A stretch of 64,000 nucleotides of DNA from NCBI RefSeq assembly GCF_900156175.1, contig NZ_FTMV01000001.1, positions 738,075-802,074 of the forward strand, in the 5' to 3' direction. The position numbers were made by a program, and so were the translations under genes. Below are positions 8,490-20,655 of the stretch, piece after piece (position 1 is the first letter of the stretch; each line of letters starts with the position of its first letter). Source of the DNA: Janthinobacterium sp. TND4EL3. GTDB lineage: Bacteria; Pseudomonadota; Gammaproteobacteria; Burkholderiales; Burkholderiaceae_D. Below the pieces are notes generated by a model. The model saw only the letters and a program-made list of their open reading frames with translations. It searched no databases and was not told the origin of the DNA.

Positions 8490-9145
8490 GGATGAATACT
8501 TTCGATGACGCCATTGCGCAGCGCCAGGTGCACGAGGGCGGCGGGGCCGGGCACGTCGAGCTTTTCCTTGATGCAGGTCTGGTGGTTGGCCACCGTCTTG
8601 CTGCTCACGTGCAGCAGGCGGGCGCAATCGGCGGCGCTGTGGCCGGCGGCCAGCAGGCGGAAGATTTCGAATTCGCGCTGGCTCAGGCTGCTCAAGCGCT
8701 GCGCTTCCGTGCCTGCCGCGTCGTGCAGCACGGCGGGCGCGCTGTGCGGGTCCAGGTAGCGCCGGCCCGCGTGGGCGGCGCGCACGGCGTCGACCAGGTG
8801 TTCCGGGTCGGCCTGCTTGCTGACGAAGCCGCAGGCGCCGCCGTCCAATGCGCGCGCGATCAGCTGCGGCGTGTCGTGCATGGTAAATACGAGCACGCGG
8901 GCATGGGCGTCGCGCGCGAGCAGCTTGCGCAGCAGTTCCAGGCCGCCGATGCCTGGCATGGACAAATCCGTCACGCACACGTCGGGCGCGTGCTCCTGGT
9001 GCAAGACATACGCCGTTTCGCCATTGCCCGCTTCGGCCACGACGGCGATGTCGCCCCCTTGCTCCAGCAGGCGGCGGTAACCGGAGCGCACCACCGGATG
9101 GTCGTCCACCAGCATCACGCGGATCGGGCCCAGCGCCGCGTTCAT
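8486..9145 (-). CDS. NarL/FixJ-type response regulator
   Basis: 219 aa. The receiver domain starts IRVMLVDDHPVVRSGYRRLL, with the acidic pair DD and the phospho-acceptor Asp in DVCVTDLSMPGIGG. The switch Thr lies in VLVFTMHD and the Lys in GFVSKQADPE. The C-terminal LuxR-type HTH reads LSQREFEIFRLLAAGHSAADCARLLHVSSKTVANHQTCIKEKL. The start overlaps the stop of the upstream kinase by 4 bp (ATGA), so the pair is coupled. Its stop codon overlaps that of the convergent TonB-dependent receptor; whether the receptor is a target is unknown. Confidence 0.93.
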   Translation of the reverse strand: MNAALGPIRVMLVDDHPVVRSGYRRLLEQGGDIAVVAEAGNGETAYVLHQEHAPDVCVTDLSMPGIGGLELLRKLLARDAHARVLVFTMHDTPQLIARALDGGACGFVSKQADPEHLVDAVRAAHAGRRYLDPHSAPAVLHDAAGTEAQRLSSLSQREFEIFRLLAAGHSAADCARLLHVSSKTVANHQTCIKEKLDVPGPAALVHLALRNGVIESIHP

Positions 9146-10053
9146 GCCGCGCCAGCCGTCAGGGGCATGGCCACTTCGATGCGCAAGCCATTGCCCAGCG
9201 CGCTGATCCAGCGGATATGGCCGCGCAGGCCCGCCACGCGCTCGCGCATGCCCAGCATGCCGAATCCGCTGTGTTCCGTGTTGTCCTGGCGCAAACCCCG
9301 GCCATTGTCTTCGATGGCCAGGTGCAGCACGCCGTGCGCATCGGCGCGCAATTCCACCGTGGCATGGTCGGCGCCCGCGTGGCGCGCCACGTTCGTCAAG
9401 CCTTCCTGCACCAGGCGGTAGATGGCGATGGCCGTGCTGTCGTCGAGGCCGGCGGGGATGGCGTGCGACGCGTAGCGGCAGGCGATGCCGTGCTGCTGCG
9501 CCCAGCCGTCGCACAGGGCCTGCAGGGCCGCATCGAGTCCCAGGCTGTCGAGCGCGGGCGGGCGCAGCCGGCGCAGCATGGTGCGCACCATCGCGTGCAG
9601 CGCTTCCGACGAGCGGGCGATGCTGGCCGCGCAGGCCTGCACGTTCGCCTGGTCGCCGTCGCGCGCGCGCAGGATGTAGCTGGCGGCGGCGCGGATGGCC
9701 GTGCAATCCTGTCCCACCTCGTCGTGCAGCTCGCGCGCCAGCGCGCAGCGTTCGTCTTCCTGCGCGCGCATCAGGCGCTGCGTCAGCGCGCGGTTCTGCG
9801 CCAGCAGGGCGGCCACCTGGCGCCCCCGCCGCACGGCAAAGCCGGCCAGCGCCAGCGCCAGCAGCAGCAGGCTCAGGGCCAGCTCGTCGAGCTGCCAGTG
9901 TTCCTGCCCCAGCAGCGCGTGCGCCAGCCGTTCCGACAGGTCCAGCCTGGCGGCAAGCAGGAAAAAGGCCAGCGCCAGCACACCGGCCAGCAGGACGGCG
10001 CGTCCGGGCCGGCCGCGCGTGCTGGCCTGGGCGCTCAATTGATAGTGTTCCAT
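9142..10053 (-). CDS. Sensor histidine kinase (HisKA_3 / NarX-UhpB type)
   Basis: 303 aa. Two membrane helices (AVLLAGVLALAFFLLAARL and ELALSLLLLALALAGFAV) enclose a short periplasmic loop of about 25 residues, too small for a classical sensor domain. A short coiled segment leads to the phospho-acceptor motif ARELHDEVGQD and a GHKL ATPase domain with EGLTNVARHAGA (N box), DNGRGL and GFGMLGMRERV (G boxes). The start at 10053 has GGGAG about 9 nt upstream; an ATG 14 codons earlier lacks this. It pairs with the adjacent response regulator. The stimulus is probably sensed in the membrane or through a partner. Confidence 0.92.
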   Translation of the reverse strand: MEHYQLSAQASTRGRPGRAVLLAGVLALAFFLLAARLDLSERLAHALLGQEHWQLDELALSLLLLALALAGFAVRRGRQVAALLAQNRALTQRLMRAQEDERCALARELHDEVGQDCTAIRAAASYILRARDGDQANVQACAASIARSSEALHAMVRTMLRRLRPPALDSLGLDAALQALCDGWAQQHGIACRYASHAIPAGLDDSTAIAIYRLVQEGLTNVARHAGADHATVELRADAHGVLHLAIEDNGRGLRQDNTEHSGFGMLGMRERVAGLRGHIRWISALGNGLRIEVAMPLTAGAA

Positions 10054-10495
10054 GCTGCACGCTCCCTGGGATCGGTCGATATGAATGTTGTGCAATCTTC
10101 ATGCCATCGCCGCAGGGTGGGCAGGGGCGGGCCGCATGGGCGTGCGGAGCAGGCGGAGTGTTCCAGGATGGAACAGGTGTACCGCGATGTGACGGTGTGC
10201 CGTAGCGGCGCGTCCAGGCGCGGTTTTCCAGCTTATCCGAAGTTGCAGGCAGATGCAGGCGCGCACGTTTGACGACGCGGCCGCCGTTGTTCAAATGTAA
10301 CGTTGAGATCCGTCAAATGTTCATAGACGAGACAAAACAAAGTTCCGGAATGTTAGATAAAAAATAAATAAATGATATTAAAAATATGATATTTATTTTG
10401 TGCAATTTGCTATATTTGCTGGCACTTTTGTGAAAAAGCTGCAAGCGGGCGCCAGACCTGCCGACCTTTCTATCCATAACAACCAAGGGACCAGA
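10054..10495. promoter_or_regulatory. 442-bp intergenic region with AT-rich upstream zone
   Basis: Between the kinase start and the PEP-CTERM gene. The left 230 bp show no gene. From about 10290 to 10440 the composition turns strongly A/T-rich. It contains an inverted repeat with 10-bp arms, AAAATAAATA (10361-10370) and TATTTATTTT (10390-10399). This is likely the promoter and upstream control region of the PEP-CTERM/subtilase pair. I could not fix a -35/-10 pair with confidence. Confidence 0.45.
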
Positions 10496-11314
10496 ATGAA
10501 TCGTTCATCAAATGCAGCGCGGGTATCGCCCGCCACCGTCCATCCATCCGCTACCCGCGGCCGCAAGACCCTGCTATCCGCCCTGGCCGCGCTGGCGCTG
10601 CTGTCCTCGACGCCGGCCATGGCCGGCATCCTGACCTTCGACAGCTTGCGTCCCGACGTGTATGCAAGCGGGCAGACGCTCAATACGTCGAGCTACAACC
10701 TGCATTTCCTGGCCGACCCGACTACGGCGGCCGGCGGCGGGGTCAGCGGCGTGGGCGCCATCCTCGACGGCCGCGTGGGCTCGTCGTGCGATATCGCCGC
10801 CTGCCCGCAGGGCGCCAGCGGCAACTACCTGGCCATCCTCAACGATGGCGGTGTGAATTTTTCGCGTGCCGACCGCCAGGCGTTCAGCCTGGCCGGCTTC
10901 GACTATTCCTTCATCGCGCCCGTGTCGGGCTTGCCCGACATGCAGTGGGGCGAGCTGCAGCTGTTCGGCACCCTGAGCAATGGCCAGGTGATCAGCACCT
11001 CGCTGGCGTTTCCCGGCCAGGGCAGCGATGGCAATTACCATTTCCAGAGCGCTTCCCTGCTGGGCGGCTTCGGCAACTACGCCTTCACGGGCCTGACCTT
11101 CAGCGCCTGCATTTTCAATGACACTGGCGCGTGCAGCAATTCCCTCGATTTCCCCGCCTTCAACCAGGGCCAGTTCGCGCTCGACAACATCAACATCAGC
11201 GCCGTGCCGGAACCGTCGACCTACATGCTGCTGCTGGCCGGCCTGGGCGCCATCAGCATGGTTGCGCGCCGCCGCGCCGGCAAGTCCGCAGCGTTCGCCG
11301 TGCAAGGAGCGTGA
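10496..11314 (+). CDS. PEP-CTERM sorting-domain protein
   Basis: 272 aa, exported. The N-terminal region (KTLLSALAALALLSSTPAMA) is a long signal peptide. The C-terminal 27 residues are the tripartite PEP-CTERM signal: VPEPSTYM, a hydrophobic helix (LLLAGLGAISMVA) and a basic RRRAGK tail, the substrate of exosortase. Just before it, QFALD fits the QFxxD pattern of one PEP-CTERM subfamily. The mature part is Gly/Ser/Ala-rich and Cys-containing with no recognised enzyme domain. AAGGGA 7 nt before the ATG supports the start. The subtilase gene begins one base after its stop, so the two are almost certainly co-expressed. No exosortase lies in this window. Confidence 0.88.
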   Translation: MNRSSNAARVSPATVHPSATRGRKTLLSALAALALLSSTPAMAGILTFDSLRPDVYASGQTLNTSSYNLHFLADPTTAAGGGVSGVGAILDGRVGSSCDIAACPQGASGNYLAILNDGGVNFSRADRQAFSLAGFDYSFIAPVSGLPDMQWGELQLFGTLSNGQVISTSLAFPGQGSDGNYHFQSASLLGGFGNYAFTGLTFSACIFNDTGACSNSLDFPAFNQGQFALDNINISAVPEPSTYMLLLAGLGAISMVARRRAGKSAAFAVQGA

Positions 11315-11315
11315 C

Positions 11316-14480
<3,165 letters not shown>

Positions 14481-14500
14481 GCCTTTCTTTGCGTGAACGC

Positions 14501-14529
14501 AAGGCGTGCCTCCTGGCACGCCTTTTTTT
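14501..14529 (+). terminator. Intrinsic terminator after the subtilase
   Basis: Perfect 10-bp stem AAGGCGTGCC / GGCACGCCTT with a TCCT loop, followed by a run of T ending at 14529. It closes the PEP-CTERM/subtilase operon. Confidence 0.92.
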
Positions 14530-14636
14530 ATGCATGCCCCCCGTCAGGGAGGAATAGCGCTTGCATGGCGGTAAGCCCCCCGGTATCTTGTCGAACAGCC
14601 ATGGCTTTGTGCCCTGGCATTCTTGGGGAGTCGCGC

Positions 14637-15254
14637 GTGACCAGTTTCCGCACCAATACCGACCGCCTGCTGGAAGTGCGCCTGCAGGACGAAAAAGTGC
14701 TGGCCATTGCCGGCGCGATGGTCGCCTATACGGGCAGCATCAAATTTGAAAAATCCCTGCTGGGCGGCGAGGGCATCTTCGGCGCGCTCAAGCGCAAGGT
14801 GACGAACGAAGGCATGCAGCTGATGCAGGCTTCAGGCAGCGGCACCGTGTTTTTCGCGCAGAATGCGGCCGAGATTACCGTCATGGCGCTGGCCGGCGAA
14901 AAGCTGACCATCGAAAGCAGCAGCCTGCTGGCCTACGACACGGGCCTGAAGACGGGCACCAGCTTTGCGGGCCTGCGCGGCGCCAGCTCGGGCCAGGGCC
15001 TGTTTTCCACCACCGTCGAAGGCCACGGCAACCTGGCCGTCATTTCGCGCGGCAACCTGATCATGCTGGAAGTGACGCCTTCCCACCCGCTGCGCGTGGA
15101 CCCGGACGCCTTCGTCGGCTTCAAGGGCGATATCCGCCAGGAATTTGTTTTTGATGTCAACTGGCGCACCATGATCGGCCAGAGCTCGGGCGAATCGTAC
15201 CAGCACAAATTCACAGGCCAGGGCGTGGTGTTCATCCAGCCCGCCGAACGTTAA
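14637..15254 (+). CDS. AIM24 family protein (first of three)
   Basis: 205 aa from a GTG start with GGGGAG 6-7 nt upstream; a longer ATG form from 14601 is possible. It is an all-beta AIM24/TIGR00266-type protein with repeated short strands such as LLEVRLQDEKVLAIAGAMVAYTGSIKF and the C-terminal GESYQHKFTGQGVVFIQPAER. That ending is shared almost word for word with the next gene. There is no signal peptide or membrane segment. Bacterial function is unknown; the yeast homologue is a mitochondrial inner-membrane organisation factor. Part of a three-gene tandem array of paralogues, 17 bp ahead of the next. Confidence 0.85.
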   Translation: MTSFRTNTDRLLEVRLQDEKVLAIAGAMVAYTGSIKFEKSLLGGEGIFGALKRKVTNEGMQLMQASGSGTVFFAQNAAEITVMALAGEKLTIESSSLLAYDTGLKTGTSFAGLRGASSGQGLFSTTVEGHGNLAVISRGNLIMLEVTPSHPLRVDPDAFVGFKGDIRQEFVFDVNWRTMIGQSSGESYQHKFTGQGVVFIQPAER

Positions 15255-15271
15255 GTCAGCGAGGACCCGCG

Positions 15272-15913
15272 ATGCCTGTCTATCAGCAGATCAATGAAAA
15301 GATGCTTGAGGTCAAACTCGGCAATGAAGAAGTGTACGCCCGCAAGGGCGCCATGGTGTCTTACCAGGGCGACGTGGCGTTCAGCCGCTCCTTCCTGGCC
15401 GGCCAGGGCGTGCAAAGCCTGGCCATGCGCGCCGTCACGAACGAGGGCTACGCCCTGATGTCGGCGCGCGGCACGGGCAGCGTGTTTTACGCGCAGGGCG
15501 GCCTGTTCGTCACCATCGTCCCCGTGCGCGGCGAAACGTTCTATGTGGAAAGCGACTCCCTGCTGGCCTTCGATGCGCGCCTGACGGCCGGCACCATGTT
15601 TCTCGGCAACCAGGGCGGCGTGCAGGGCGTGGTGCGCGGCATGGCCACGGGCCAGGGCTTGTTTACCACCACCCTGCAAGGCACGGGCGAGGTGGCGATT
15701 TTGTCCGACGGCAATGCCATCGGCTTGCCCGTCACGCCGGACGTCCCCGTCTTCGTCGACCCGCAAGCGTATATCGGCCACACGGGCCAGCTGAGTTCGA
15801 CCATCGTCACGGACCTGAACTGGAAAACCTTCGTCGGCCAGGCGTCCGGCGAATCGTACCAGGTGAAGTTTACGGGCCAGGGCACGGTCTACATCCAAGC
15901 GAGCGAAAGGTAA
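15272..15913 (+). CDS. AIM24 family protein (second of three)
   Basis: 213 aa. It is clearly paralogous to its left neighbour: the two share KMLEVKLGNEEVYARKGAMVSYQGDV-type openings, the RAVTNEGYALM segment, and the ending GESYQVKFTGQGTVYIQASER. Predicted all-beta and cytosolic with no catalytic motif I can point to. A ribosome site, GCGAGGA, precedes the ATG at about 7 nt. Only 3 bp separate its stop from the third paralogue, so the genes form one operon. Function unknown. Confidence 0.87.
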   Translation: MPVYQQINEKMLEVKLGNEEVYARKGAMVSYQGDVAFSRSFLAGQGVQSLAMRAVTNEGYALMSARGTGSVFYAQGGLFVTIVPVRGETFYVESDSLLAFDARLTAGTMFLGNQGGVQGVVRGMATGQGLFTTTLQGTGEVAILSDGNAIGLPVTPDVPVFVDPQAYIGHTGQLSSTIVTDLNWKTFVGQASGESYQVKFTGQGTVYIQASER

Positions 15914-15916
15914 GCC

Positions 15917-16654
15917 ATGACGATATACAACCCCGATACCTTGCCGAAGAACGATAAGCTGAACCGTTTTGCGTATGTCATCGACGTCAAGGAACAGATC
16001 TTCATTCGCAAGGGCAAGATGATCGCCTTCTATGGCGAGCTGCGCTTCGAAGCCATGGGCAGCAGCGTGCTCGACTTGATCGTGCGCAATGCCTTCAATG
16101 CACCGAAATACGTGCACCACTTTGTCGTGGCGCAAGGCCAGGGCCAGTTGATCCTGGGCGACAACGGCAACGACCTGGCGTGCTACGACCTGGACGACGC
16201 CAACATGACCATCCGCGCGAAAAACCTGCTGGGTTTTACCAAGGACGTGATCTGCCAGGAATCGACCTTGCCCGGCTTTTTGACCATGATAGGCACGGGC
16301 AAGGTGATTGCCTCGTCGAACGGCCCCGTGCACTTCCTGGCATTGCCGTGCCGCGTGGACGAGCAGGCCGTGCTGGGCTGGGCCGACTGCCCCAGCCCCT
16401 CGTATCACTACGATTATGCCCACGTGCAGGGCTGGGCCTCGGCCGCCGGCGCGCTCACGGGTTTCAGCCTGTCGGGCGAGGAAAAGCAGATCGACTTCAC
16501 GGGCGCCGGCACGGTGCTGGTGCAGTCGTCCGAACTGGACGTGATGGGTAGTTCGACCCTGATGCAGCTGCTGGCGCAATTGCCGCTGCTGGGCAAGGAA
16601 GACCTGGGCAAGCTGAGTCTTTCCGTGCAGCAGCAGATGAAGGACAGTCGTTAA
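15917..16654 (+). CDS. AIM24 family protein (third of three)
   Basis: 245 aa, the most divergent of the three. It keeps the fold (KEQIFIRKGKMIAFYGELRFEAMG) and the late IDFTGAGTVLVQSSE motif, matching the FTGQGxVxIQxSE ending of its neighbours. It then adds a C-terminal extension of about 35 residues (MQLLAQLPLLGKEDLGKLSLSVQQQMKD). In other genomes this longer type often accompanies the shorter ones. That suggests a hetero-oligomer, an inference from operon structure only. The gene is followed by the structured repeat copy 2. Confidence 0.83.
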   Translation: MTIYNPDTLPKNDKLNRFAYVIDVKEQIFIRKGKMIAFYGELRFEAMGSSVLDLIVRNAFNAPKYVHHFVVAQGQGQLILGDNGNDLACYDLDDANMTIRAKNLLGFTKDVICQESTLPGFLTMIGTGKVIASSNGPVHFLALPCRVDEQAVLGWADCPSPSYHYDYAHVQGWASAAGALTGFSLSGEEKQIDFTGAGTVLVQSSELDVMGSSTLMQLLAQLPLLGKEDLGKLSLSVQQQMKDSR

Positions 16655-16669
16655 GACCAGGAAGTCCAA

Positions 16670-16791
16670 GAGTACCTGACAGAACCGTAGCGAGCGGAAG
16701 GGAGAGGTAGCCGAGAAGCGCAACCGTACTGAAGTACGGTGAGCGTCGCAGGCTGCCTATACCGACGCGCAGTAGGTTCGGTCAGGTACTC
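16670..16791 (-). repeat. Structured intergenic repeat, copy 2 (about 120 bp)
   Basis: Reverse-orientation copy of the element at 3450-3569. Its ends are GAGTACCTGAC and GTCAGGTACTC. They differ from copy 1 in sequence but remain complementary, and an inner A-T pair of copy 1 is G-C here. It sits between convergent genes, and its end overlaps the TGA stop of the crotonase-fold gene, just as copy 1 overlaps the stop of the AraC gene in the same relative orientation. Confidence 0.8.
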
Positions 16792-17587
16792 AAGGCCGCG
16801 CCCAGCCGGGCGGCCGTTTCTCCAGAAAGGCGGCGACGCCTTCCTCCGCATCCTCTTCCATCATGTTGCGCGCCATCACGTCGCCCGCGTACGCGTAGGC
16901 CTCGTCCAGCGGCAGCTGGCGCTGGCGGTAGAACATCTGCTTGCCGTAGCGGACGGCCGTCGGGCTTTTCGCCATGATTTGCTGCGCCAGGCGCGCCACG
17001 GCCTCGTCGAGCGCCGCGTCGGCCACCGTTTCGTTGACCAGGCCCCAGTCGGCGGCCGTGTCGGCGTCGATGAAGCGGCCCGTCACCAGCATGTCGAAGG
17101 CCCGCTTGGTCGAGACATTGCGCGACAGGGCCACGGACGGCGTGGCGCAGAACAGGCCCACGTTGATGCCGGACACGGCAAATCGGGCCGAGGCGCCCGC
17201 CACGGCCAGGTCGCAGCTGGCGACCAATTGGCAGCCGGCCGCCGTGGCGATGCCATGCACGCGGGCAATCACGGGCACGGGCAAGGTTTGAATGGCTTGC
17301 ATCACGCGCGAGCATTGCGCGAACAGGGTTTGATAGTAATCAAGCCGGCGCGTGGCCTGCATCTGGCGCAGGTCGTGGCCCGCGCAAAACGCCTTGCCTT
17401 CGGCGGCCAGCACCACGCAGCGCACGTCGGGCTGCTGCGCGATGAGGTCGAGTTCGGCCTGCAGCGCCGCCAGCATGGCTTCCGACAGGGCGTTGAATTG
17501 CAGGGGGCGGTTCAAACGCAGGGTGACGAGGCCATCGTGCTCTTCGCGCAGCACCAGCGGCGCCCCGGTATCTTGTAAAGCGGTCAT
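16790..17587 (-). CDS. Enoyl-CoA hydratase/isomerase family protein (ECHDC3-like)
   Basis: 265 aa with the crotonase fold. The oxyanion-hole segments are CAGHDLRQM and GIATAAGCQLVASCDLAVAG. At the two positions where hydratases carry catalytic Glu it has Gln (GCQLVASCD) and Gly (VSGINVGLFC), so classical hydration is unlikely. The signature AAGCQLVASCD...GLFCATPSVALSR is that of the ECHDC3-type branch, whose activity is not established. The C-terminal AFLEKRPPGWARP is typical of the fold. It may act on another acyl-CoA or have a non-catalytic role. Confidence 0.85.
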   Translation of the reverse strand: MTALQDTGAPLVLREEHDGLVTLRLNRPLQFNALSEAMLAALQAELDLIAQQPDVRCVVLAAEGKAFCAGHDLRQMQATRRLDYYQTLFAQCSRVMQAIQTLPVPVIARVHGIATAAGCQLVASCDLAVAGASARFAVSGINVGLFCATPSVALSRNVSTKRAFDMLVTGRFIDADTAADWGLVNETVADAALDEAVARLAQQIMAKSPTAVRYGKQMFYRQRQLPLDEAYAYAGDVMARNMMEEDAEEGVAAFLEKRPPGWARP

Positions 17588-17628
17588 GCGGTCTCCAGTG
17601 GCCTGATGGCCTGTTTTTATGGAAAAGC

Positions 17629-18258
17629 TTACTTGGCGGCATTCACGCTGCCGATGCCGGCGATCGACTTGTGCACGATCTTCGGCTTGCCGTAATAAAT
17701 CAGTTCGCCCATGCCGCGCACGACGGCGTTCAGTTCGCCCGAGGAATACACCTTGACGGAGCCGATGCCGTCGAAATTGACGTCGACGTTTTTCGCCAGC
17801 AAGGCTTTCGTGTCGACTTCGCCCACGCCTTGCGCCTTCAGGCGCAGCCAGTCGACCTGGCCATCGGCGGCCAGGCGGCCCGCGCCCTTGTAGCTGATGT
17901 CGACCCGTGGACCATTGAGCTTGGTCAAGATCTTCTCGCCCGCGCCTTCCGCTATCAGCTTGCGCAAGGTGGGCATGGTGATGATGACGCGCGGGTCGCC
18001 CTCGGTCTTCTTGATATCTTTATCCTTCATGGAAATTTTCAGCTCGCCATCGACCACTTCCGTGATCACGCCGCTGAGAAATTTCTGGTCGCCGCGCAGC
18101 AGCAGGCTTTGCTCCTTGCCCGATTCCACTTCGATGCTGATGGGGCCGCGGATGTCGATGGCGTTGAAGGCGGCGACCATGCGGCTTTGCTCGTCGGCAT
18201 GCGCGAAGGAGGCGAGGCAGGCAAGGGACAGGGCGGACAACTGGAGCAGATGGCGCAT
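17629..18258 (-). CDS. Exported GIN-domain (DUF2807) protein
   Basis: 209 aa. The signal peptide MRHLLQLSALSLACLASFAHA is followed by a DUF2807/GIN beta-helix-like domain. It shows repeated short strand motifs: FNAIDIRGPISIEVESGKEQSLLLRG, LRKLIAEGAGEKILTKLNGPRVDISYKGAGRL, VDVNFDGIGSVKVYSSGELNAVVRGMGE. AAGGAA before the ATG supports this start; the longer frame to 18339 lacks a signal. Proteins of this type sit in the periplasm or outer membrane, and function is unknown. It is 41 bp upstream of the crotonase-fold gene, possibly co-transcribed. Confidence 0.85.
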   Translation of the reverse strand: MRHLLQLSALSLACLASFAHADEQSRMVAAFNAIDIRGPISIEVESGKEQSLLLRGDQKFLSGVITEVVDGELKISMKDKDIKKTEGDPRVIITMPTLRKLIAEGAGEKILTKLNGPRVDISYKGAGRLAADGQVDWLRLKAQGVGEVDTKALLAKNVDVNFDGIGSVKVYSSGELNAVVRGMGELIYYGKPKIVHKSIAGIGSVNAAK

Positions 18259-18302
18259 GGCGGTTTCCTTGAGTAGTTGATCAGCGTATTCTATGTTGCA
18301 AA

Positions 18303-18319
18303 ATCTCCAAGGTGGAGAT
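18303..18319. promoter_or_regulatory. Possible operator dyad
   Basis: ATCTCC-N5-GGAGAT perfect dyad in the 176-bp divergent region between the GIN-domain gene and the flavin reductase gene, 45 bp from the former's start. No regulator can be assigned, and chance is possible for a 6+6 dyad. Confidence 0.3.
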
Positions 18320-18434
18320 ATTTGCGATGAACGGCACAAATCGCGGTGCGGACGACACGCCGCCGCCGGCCAGCCGCGCGCCCGGCCAGGCGCTGTTCGG
18401 CTATGCTATGGGGTACCCGCGTCCTGGAGACCAG

Positions 18435-18992
18435 ATGAAAAATTACCACAAAGAAGATTATCCCGTCGCTGATATCCGCCGCTTCCTTGAACCGGGGCCG
18501 GTGGTACTCGTCAGCTCCACCTGGAAGGGCGAGAGCGACGTCATGACCATGGCCTGGCACATGCTGATGGAATTGTCACCGTCGCTGCTGGGCTGCTTCA
18601 TTTCCGACGCCAACCACAGCTATGAAATGATCAAGCGCAGCATGGAATGCGTGATCAACCTGCCCACGGCCGACATGGTCGACCAGGTGGTGGCCATCGG
18701 CAATTGCAGCGGCGAGGACACGGACAAGTTCGCCGCCTTCGGCCTGACGCCGCAGCCGGCCGAACAGGTGGGCGCGCCGCTGATCGCCGAGTGCTACGCC
18801 AACTTCGAATGCAAGCTGGCCCAGGTGGCGGGCAACCCGAAGGGCGGCTTCTTCATCTTCGAGTGCGTGAAGGCCCACGTGGCCACTTCGCCCAAGCTGC
18901 CCGAGACCCTGCATTACCGGGGCAATGGCGAGTTCATGGTGTCGGGCCGCACGATCAGCCGCAAGAGCCTGATGAAGCCCCAGATTAGCTAG
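18435..18992 (+). CDS. Flavin reductase family protein (FMN-binding split barrel)
   Basis: 185 aa from an ATG with GGAG about 7 nt upstream; the frame is open to 18312 but that part looks non-coding. The flavin-reductase-like split barrel shows PGPVVLVSSTWKGESDVMTMAWHMLMELSPSLLGCFISDANHSYEMIKRSMECVINLPT, the region that contacts FMN phosphate and the isoalloxazine. Members reduce flavin with NAD(P)H for partner monooxygenases or act as oxidoreductases. No partner is adjacent. Confidence 0.85.
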   Translation: MKNYHKEDYPVADIRRFLEPGPVVLVSSTWKGESDVMTMAWHMLMELSPSLLGCFISDANHSYEMIKRSMECVINLPTADMVDQVVAIGNCSGEDTDKFAAFGLTPQPAEQVGAPLIAECYANFECKLAQVAGNPKGGFFIFECVKAHVATSPKLPETLHYRGNGEFMVSGRTISRKSLMKPQIS

Positions 18993-18993
18993 T

Positions 18994-19098
18994 CGTAGGT
19001 CGGACTAGCGCGGCTATGCCGCGCGTAATCCGACAACACTACCGGCCGCGCCAACCATGTTGTCGGATTACGGCGCCTTGCGCCTAGTCCGACCTACG
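18994..19098. repeat. Nested palindromic (REP-like) intergenic element
   Basis: Outer arms CGTAGGTCGGACTAG (18994-19008) and CTAGTCCGACCTACG (19084-19098) are perfectly complementary. Inside lies a second perfect pair, GTAATCCGACAACA (19025-19038) and TGTTGTCGGATTAC (19058-19071). Small GC hairpins (CGCGGC-TAT-GCCGCG) sit between. The whole could fold as a branched structure. It fills the gap between the convergent flavin reductase and gdhA genes and ends 1 bp before the gdhA stop, so it may also terminate transcription from both sides. Confidence 0.75.
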
Positions 19099-19099
19099 C

Positions 19100-20443
<1,344 letters not shown>

Positions 20444-20588
20444 CAGAATTCCATGGAGGTGAACGGTTATTTGGGCAACTATCATCGCAGATTTCGCACA
20501 AAAATGGTGCGAAAATTTGGTTTTGAGGGGTTTCTGCTACATTGTGGGGAGTTTTCAGGACTCTGCGAAAGCTGCGGGGAGAAACGAC

Positions 20589-20612
20589 AACGCCAGCCCG
20601 AAGGCTGGCGTT
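20589..20612 (-). terminator. Hairpin terminator
   Basis: Perfect 10-bp stem AACGCCAGCC / GGCTGGCGTT with a four-base loop, 44 bp beyond the stop of the DUF819 gene. The T-run is weak, so it may need Rho or act only as a 3'-end stabiliser. Confidence 0.6.
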
Positions 20613-20655
20613 ATTATCATGATTGCAAGATTGGCCGGTCAGGCCAGGACAGGCG

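Noticed and set aside
6891..8978. 695-codon open frame antisense to the TonB-dependent receptor
   Set aside because: It is Arg/Ala/Gly-rich with no domain or signal, mirrors the receptor codons, and runs into the response regulator. It is a GC-driven shadow.
10419..10436. Possible sigma-54 promoter (TGGCAC) before the PEP-CTERM gene
   Set aside because: The GC of the -12 element is not at the required ten-base distance from the GG, so the match is only half a site.
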